Positions 61,093 to 64,000 of a stretch of DNA of 64,000 nucleotides are shown piece by piece. Positions within the stretch are counted from its first letter, which is position 1, and each line of letters starts with the position of its first letter. The notes under the pieces are model-generated. The model did no database searches. It had not been told where the DNA came from and saw nothing but the letters and a program-made list of their open reading frames with translations. Where the stretch lies: assembly GCF_001424875.1 (NCBI RefSeq), contig NZ_LMCT01000012.1:441864-505863 (forward strand), read 5' to 3'. This stretch comes from Kitasatospora sp. Root107. Lineage in GTDB: Bacteria; Actinomycetota; Actinomycetes; Streptomycetales; Streptomycetaceae. The position numbers and the translations under genes are program-made.

Positions 61093-61540
61093 CCCGGACG
61101 GCAGACGGCAGATTGCTCTCGTTCCAGTCGCCGTGCCGCCAGACCGGTGTGGCCTGGACCTTGGCGAAGCGCCAGCCCTGCGGCGTCCGGACGACCTCCC
61201 AGCGGTAGACGCCACCCATGAAGCGCGGGCCGTCGGGGCCGGTGAGCGGGGCGAAGGCCACCCGCAGGTTGGCCCGGACCGAGGCGCGGTCGCCGTCCCG
61301 CTCGATCAGCACGTCGGTGATCGAGTGCTGGGTCCGGGTGTCCTCGGTGTGGTTGTGCCTGGCCTGGGCGACCAGCCGGTGCACGCCCTGGACCAGACCG
61401 CCCGGGGTCTCGGCGACGGCGTCCTCGGTGAACAGATCGCGCCCGTCGCCGGTCACCCCCTCGTCCAGCCAGCGGCCCTGACGGGAGATCAGGTCGGTGA
61501 TCTCGTTGCGGTCGAACAGCTCCTGCAGTCGGTCGTCCAT
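61073..61540 (-). CDS. NTF2-like / SnoaL-like family protein
   Basis: A 155-residue alpha/beta cone protein: DRLQELFDRNEITDLISRQGRWLDEG at the start, LFTEDAVAETPGGLVQGV, then HSITDVLIERDGDRASVRANLRVAF. The WRFAKVQATPVWRHGD at the end is typical of SnoaL_4 proteins, which include polyketide cyclases and small hydrolases. The substrate is unknown. The start ATG 61540 has GAGGGGG 7 nt upstream. It is divergent from a TetR regulator with an inverted repeat between them, so it is probably that regulator's target. Confidence 0.83.
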   Translation of the reverse strand: MDDRLQELFDRNEITDLISRQGRWLDEGVTGDGRDLFTEDAVAETPGGLVQGVHRLVAQARHNHTEDTRTQHSITDVLIERDGDRASVRANLRVAFAPLTGPDGPRFMGGVYRWEVVRTPQGWRFAKVQATPVWRHGDWNESNLPSAVRATAPAA

Positions 61541-61575
61541 GATGACGCCCCCTCGTTGTCGGTGTGCTCGGACCA

Positions 61576-61603
61576 TATTGGCACTCGGTCTCATTTGGCA
61601 ATA
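61576..61603. promoter_or_regulatory. Operator-like repeats between NTF2-like and TetR genes
   Basis: TATTG (61576-61580) and CAATA (61599-61603) are inverted repeats around TTGGCA direct repeats (61578-61583, 61595-61600). It is a plausible TetR autoregulatory site. Confidence 0.5.
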
Positions 61604-61652
61604 GGTCGCTTTCGAGCCTCAGGAGCTACCGCTCCCGAGGGTCGCCGCCGGA

Positions 61653-61658
61653 TAGGGT
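61653..61658 (+). promoter_or_regulatory. -10 element TAGGGT for leaderless TetR gene
   Basis: TAGGGT ends 6 nt before the ATG at 61665. Confidence 0.6.
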
Positions 61659-61664
61659 GTCGCC

Positions 61665-62303
61665 ATGACCGCCGCCCCGCGCCCCCAGGACCGCTCGCTG
61701 CCGCTCCGTGAGCGCAAGAAGCTGCGCACCCGCCGGGCGTTGGCCGACGCGGCCCTGCGCCTGTTCGGTGAGCAGGGCTTCGATGCGACCACGCTGGAGG
61801 AGCTGGTCGACGCGGTCGAGGTCTCCAAGTCCACGTTCTTCCGCACCTTCCCGGCCAAGGAGGCGGTGGCGATCGAGGCCGAGGTCGAGCTCTGGTCGGC
61901 CTGCCTGGCCGCACTGGCCGAGCGGCCACTGACCGGACTGGTCCTCGCCGAGCTGCAGGGCGTGCTGGCCGAGGTGACCGCCGCACTGGACCCGGACTGG
62001 GACGAGCGCTACGCGGCGACCCGCGAACTGGTCCGCAGCACACCGGCGTTGCTCTCGTACATGGCGCACTACCGGAACGAGGTCGAGCAGCAGATCATCG
62101 CCCGGCTGGCCGAGCGGCTGGACCTGCCCGCCGACGACCTGCGCCTGCGGGTACTCGCCCAACTGACCATCACCGCCTGGAGCGTGTCCGCCCGGGACTG
62201 GGTCCACTCGACCGACCGCGGAGACCGGAGCAGCCTGACCGCCCGGCTGGCCCGCACCTTCGCGGCGATCCCGGCGGGCCTGGAGCTGCGCGCCGGGGGC
62301 TGA
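61665..62303 (+). CDS. TetR-family regulator
   Basis: A 212-residue repressor-type protein. The DNA-binding domain (about 18-65) reads TRRALADAALRLFGEQGFDATTLEELVDAVEVSKSTFFRTFPAKEAV. The C-terminal half is all-helical. It is divergent from an NTF2-like gene, and an inverted repeat lies between. The start is ATG 61665, 6 nt after TAGGGT, so it is probably leaderless. Ligand unknown. The secreted glycosidase gene downstream has its own promoter region (145 nt). Confidence 0.9.
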   Translation: MTAAPRPQDRSLPLRERKKLRTRRALADAALRLFGEQGFDATTLEELVDAVEVSKSTFFRTFPAKEAVAIEAEVELWSACLAALAERPLTGLVLAELQGVLAEVTAALDPDWDERYAATRELVRSTPALLSYMAHYRNEVEQQIIARLAERLDLPADDLRLRVLAQLTITAWSVSARDWVHSTDRGDRSSLTARLARTFAAIPAGLELRAGG

Positions 62304-62448
62304 CCCGGGCAGGTCCGTCGATCCGACGTACTTGCGCGATCTCTGTCGAAATTTTGCACTTTTACATGGACTTCATGCACCGTCGCGCCTAGTCTCTCCA
62401 ACGCTCGGCCGTTCCCACCCACGCGACCAGCAAGGAAGTGCATCCCCC

Positions 62449-64000
62449 ATGCAGCCACCCCCACTTCGCCGCCTGCGCGCTCCGCTCGCCGTGCTGACGG
62501 CCGCCGCACTGAGCTCCGCCGCCCTGCTCGGCCTGACCGCCCAGTCCGCGCACGCCGCCGCCGTACCGACCCTGTCCCCGCTGGACGTCTCCGGCCGGGG
62601 TGCCACCGTCCCGTTCAGGGAGCAGGAGGCCGAGTACGCGGCCACCAACGGCACCGTGATCGGCCCCGAGCGGCGCTACGGCACCCTGCCCTCGGAGGCG
62701 TCGGGACGCCAGGCCGTCACGCTCAACTCCACCGGCCAGTACGTGGAGTTCACCCTGGCCGCGCCGGCCAACGCGATGAGCTTCCGGTACAGCCTGCCGG
62801 ACACCGCCGACGGCCGGGGGCGGACCGCCTCGATCGACCTGCTGGTCAACGGATCGAAGCTGAAGGACCTGCCGGTCACCTCCAAGTACGGCTGGTACTA
62901 CGGGGGTTACCCGTTCAACAACAACCCCGGTGACACCAACCCGCACCACTTCTACGACGAGACCCGGACCATGTTCGGCTCCACCCTGCCCGCCGGAGCG
63001 AAGATCCGGCTGCAGGTCTCCTCCACCGCGCAGTCGCCCAGCTTCACCATCGACCTGGCCGACTTCGAGCAGGTCGCCGCGCCGATCGCCAAGCCCGCTG
63101 GGGCACTTGACGTGGTGACGGACTTCGGCGCCGACCCGAGCGGGGCCACCGACTCGACCACGAAGTTCCAGGCGGCGGTCAACGCCGGGCAGGCGCAGGG
63201 GAAGACGGTCTTCATCCCGCCGGGCAGCTTCACCCTCTACGACCACGTGGTGGTGGACGGCGTCACGCTGGCCGGGGCCGGTCCCTGGTACAGCGTGCTC
63301 GGCGGACGCGACCCGGTGAACCGGAACCGGGCGGCCGGCATCTACGGCAAGTACGTGCCGGGCGGCGGCTACGGCGGCGCGGTCCGGCCGCACGAGGCGG
63401 GTGGTCCGAGCCGGAACGTCACGCTCAAGGACTTCGCCCTGATCGGCGACATCCAGGAGCGGGTCGACGACGACCAGGTGAACGCCATCGGCGGCGCGAT
63501 GAGCAACTCGGTGGTCGACAACCTGTGGATCCAGCACACCAAGGTGGCCGCCTGGATGGACGGTCCGATGGACCACCTCACCATCCGCAACAGCCGGATC
63601 CTGGACCAGACCGCCGACGGCGTGAACTTCCACACCGGGGTCACCGACTCGTCCGTCACCAACACCTTCGTCCGCAACACCGGCGACGACGGCCTGGCCT
63701 CCTGGCCGGAGCGGGTGCCGAACGTGCGCGACAGCTTCACCCACAACACGGTCGTGCTGCCGATCCTGGCGAACAACATCGTCACGTACGGCGGCAAGGA
63801 CTTCACCATCTCGGACAACGTGATGGCCGACACCATCAGCAACGGCGGCGGCCTGCACATCGCCAACCGCTACCCGGGCGTCAGTTCGGGCAACGGCACC
63901 GCCGTGGCGGGCACCATCACCGCCGCCCGGAACACCCTGATCCGGACCGGCAACAGCGACTTCAACTGGAACTTCGGGGTCGGCGCGGTCTGGTTCAGCG
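62449..64000 (+). CDS. Secreted beta-helix glycosidase, GH87/mycodextranase-like, 3' truncated by window edge
   Basis: The first 517 residues of a secreted enzyme. A signal peptide (hydrophobic to about residue 37, AHAA) is followed by a carbohydrate-binding module of the CBM35-like type (about 45-205: YAATNGTVIGP, GRQAVTLNSTGQYVEFTL). A parallel beta-helix (about 220 onward) has VTDFGADPSGATDSTTKFQAAVNAGQAQGKTVFIPPG and repeated Asn/Asp-rich rungs such as NTGDDGLASWPERVP. This architecture is known for alpha-1,3-glucanases and mycodextranases acting on fungal wall glucan. ATG 62449 has AAGGAAG 10 nt upstream. The 3' end is beyond the window. Confidence 0.85.
   Translation, partial: MQPPPLRRLRAPLAVLTAAALSSAALLGLTAQSAHAAAVPTLSPLDVSGRGATVPFREQEAEYAATNGTVIGPERRYGTLPSEASGRQAVTLNSTGQYVEFTLAAPANAMSFRYSLPDTADGRGRTASIDLLVNGSKLKDLPVTSKYGWYYGGYPFNNNPGDTNPHHFYDETRTMFGSTLPAGAKIRLQVSSTAQSPSFTIDLADFEQVAAPIAKPAGALDVVTDFGADPSGATDSTTKFQAAVNAGQAQGKTVFIPPGSFTLYDHVVVDGVTLAGAGPWYSVLGGRDPVNRNRAAGIYGKYVPGGGYGGAVRPHEAGGPSRNVTLKDFALIGDIQERVDDDQVNAIGGAMSNSVVDNLWIQHTKVAAWMDGPMDHLTIRNSRILDQTADGVNFHTGVTDSSVTNTFVRNTGDDGLASWPERVPNVRDSFTHNTVVLPILANNIVTYGGKDFTISDNVMADTISNGGGLHIANRYPGVSSGNGTAVAGTITAARNTLIRTGNSDFNWNFGVGAVWFS

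Overview
The window is chromosomal DNA from a high-GC actinobacterium, almost certainly a member of the Streptomycetaceae (Streptomyces or Kitasatospora). The evidence is uniformly GC-rich third codon positions, GTG and TTG starts, a coaX-lysS-lsr2-clpC block and a mutY-disA-radA block, a bldA-type TTA codon, an encapsulin-like EshA homologue and a type II polyketide synthase (PKS) cluster. No tRNA, rRNA, CRISPR array or insertion sequence was seen.

Positions 1-10.1 kb hold housekeeping genes: coaX (5' truncated), an LASTG-anchored surface protein, lysS, a BlaI-like regulator, an amino-acid acetyltransferase, lsr2 and clpC, with a match to the ClgR operator before clpC. Positions 10.4-19.7 kb hold a secreted M6 protease, a secreted SgcJ-like protein, a two-component system, a threonine-aldolase-like lyase, an aldehyde dehydrogenase and a secreted M23 peptidase.

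Positions 19.9-39.5 kb are a candidate aromatic polyketide cluster. One leftward, largely translationally coupled 12-gene operon encodes a P450, a ferredoxin, a protein made of two TcmI cyclase domains, KS-alpha, KS-beta (CLF), ACP, an ActIII-like ketoreductase, a didomain aromatase/cyclase, an alpha/beta hydrolase, a lipocalin-like protein, a 66-residue unknown protein and a dedicated phosphopantetheinyl transferase. To its right lie a FAD monooxygenase with a TTA codon, a TetR regulator with a DHA2 exporter, an orphan OmpR-type regulator that has lost its phospho-acceptor Asp, a second short-chain reductase, an MMPL exporter, and a second TetR/DHA2 pair. Two promoters in this region share a near-identical candidate operator. 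The minimal PKS should build a poly-beta-ketone, the KR and aromatase shape the first ring, the double cyclase later rings, and the P450 and FAD enzymes tailor it. Three exporters would give efflux and self-protection.

Positions 39.6-64 kb return to conserved genes (mutY, an EF-hand protein, disA, radA) with several less usual units: an ArsR/MFS pair around a perfect 22-bp inverted repeat, a membrane protein fusing a sigma-like region, a zinc-finger-like motif and a BACON-like domain, an ECF sigma factor with a putative membrane partner, tandem DUF1254 paralogues, and a family 2B encapsulin shell gene beside a polyprenyl diphosphate synthase. The window ends inside a secreted beta-helix glycosidase. 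At least nine genes have a TANNNT -10 element 6-7 nt before the start codon, indicating leaderless transcripts.
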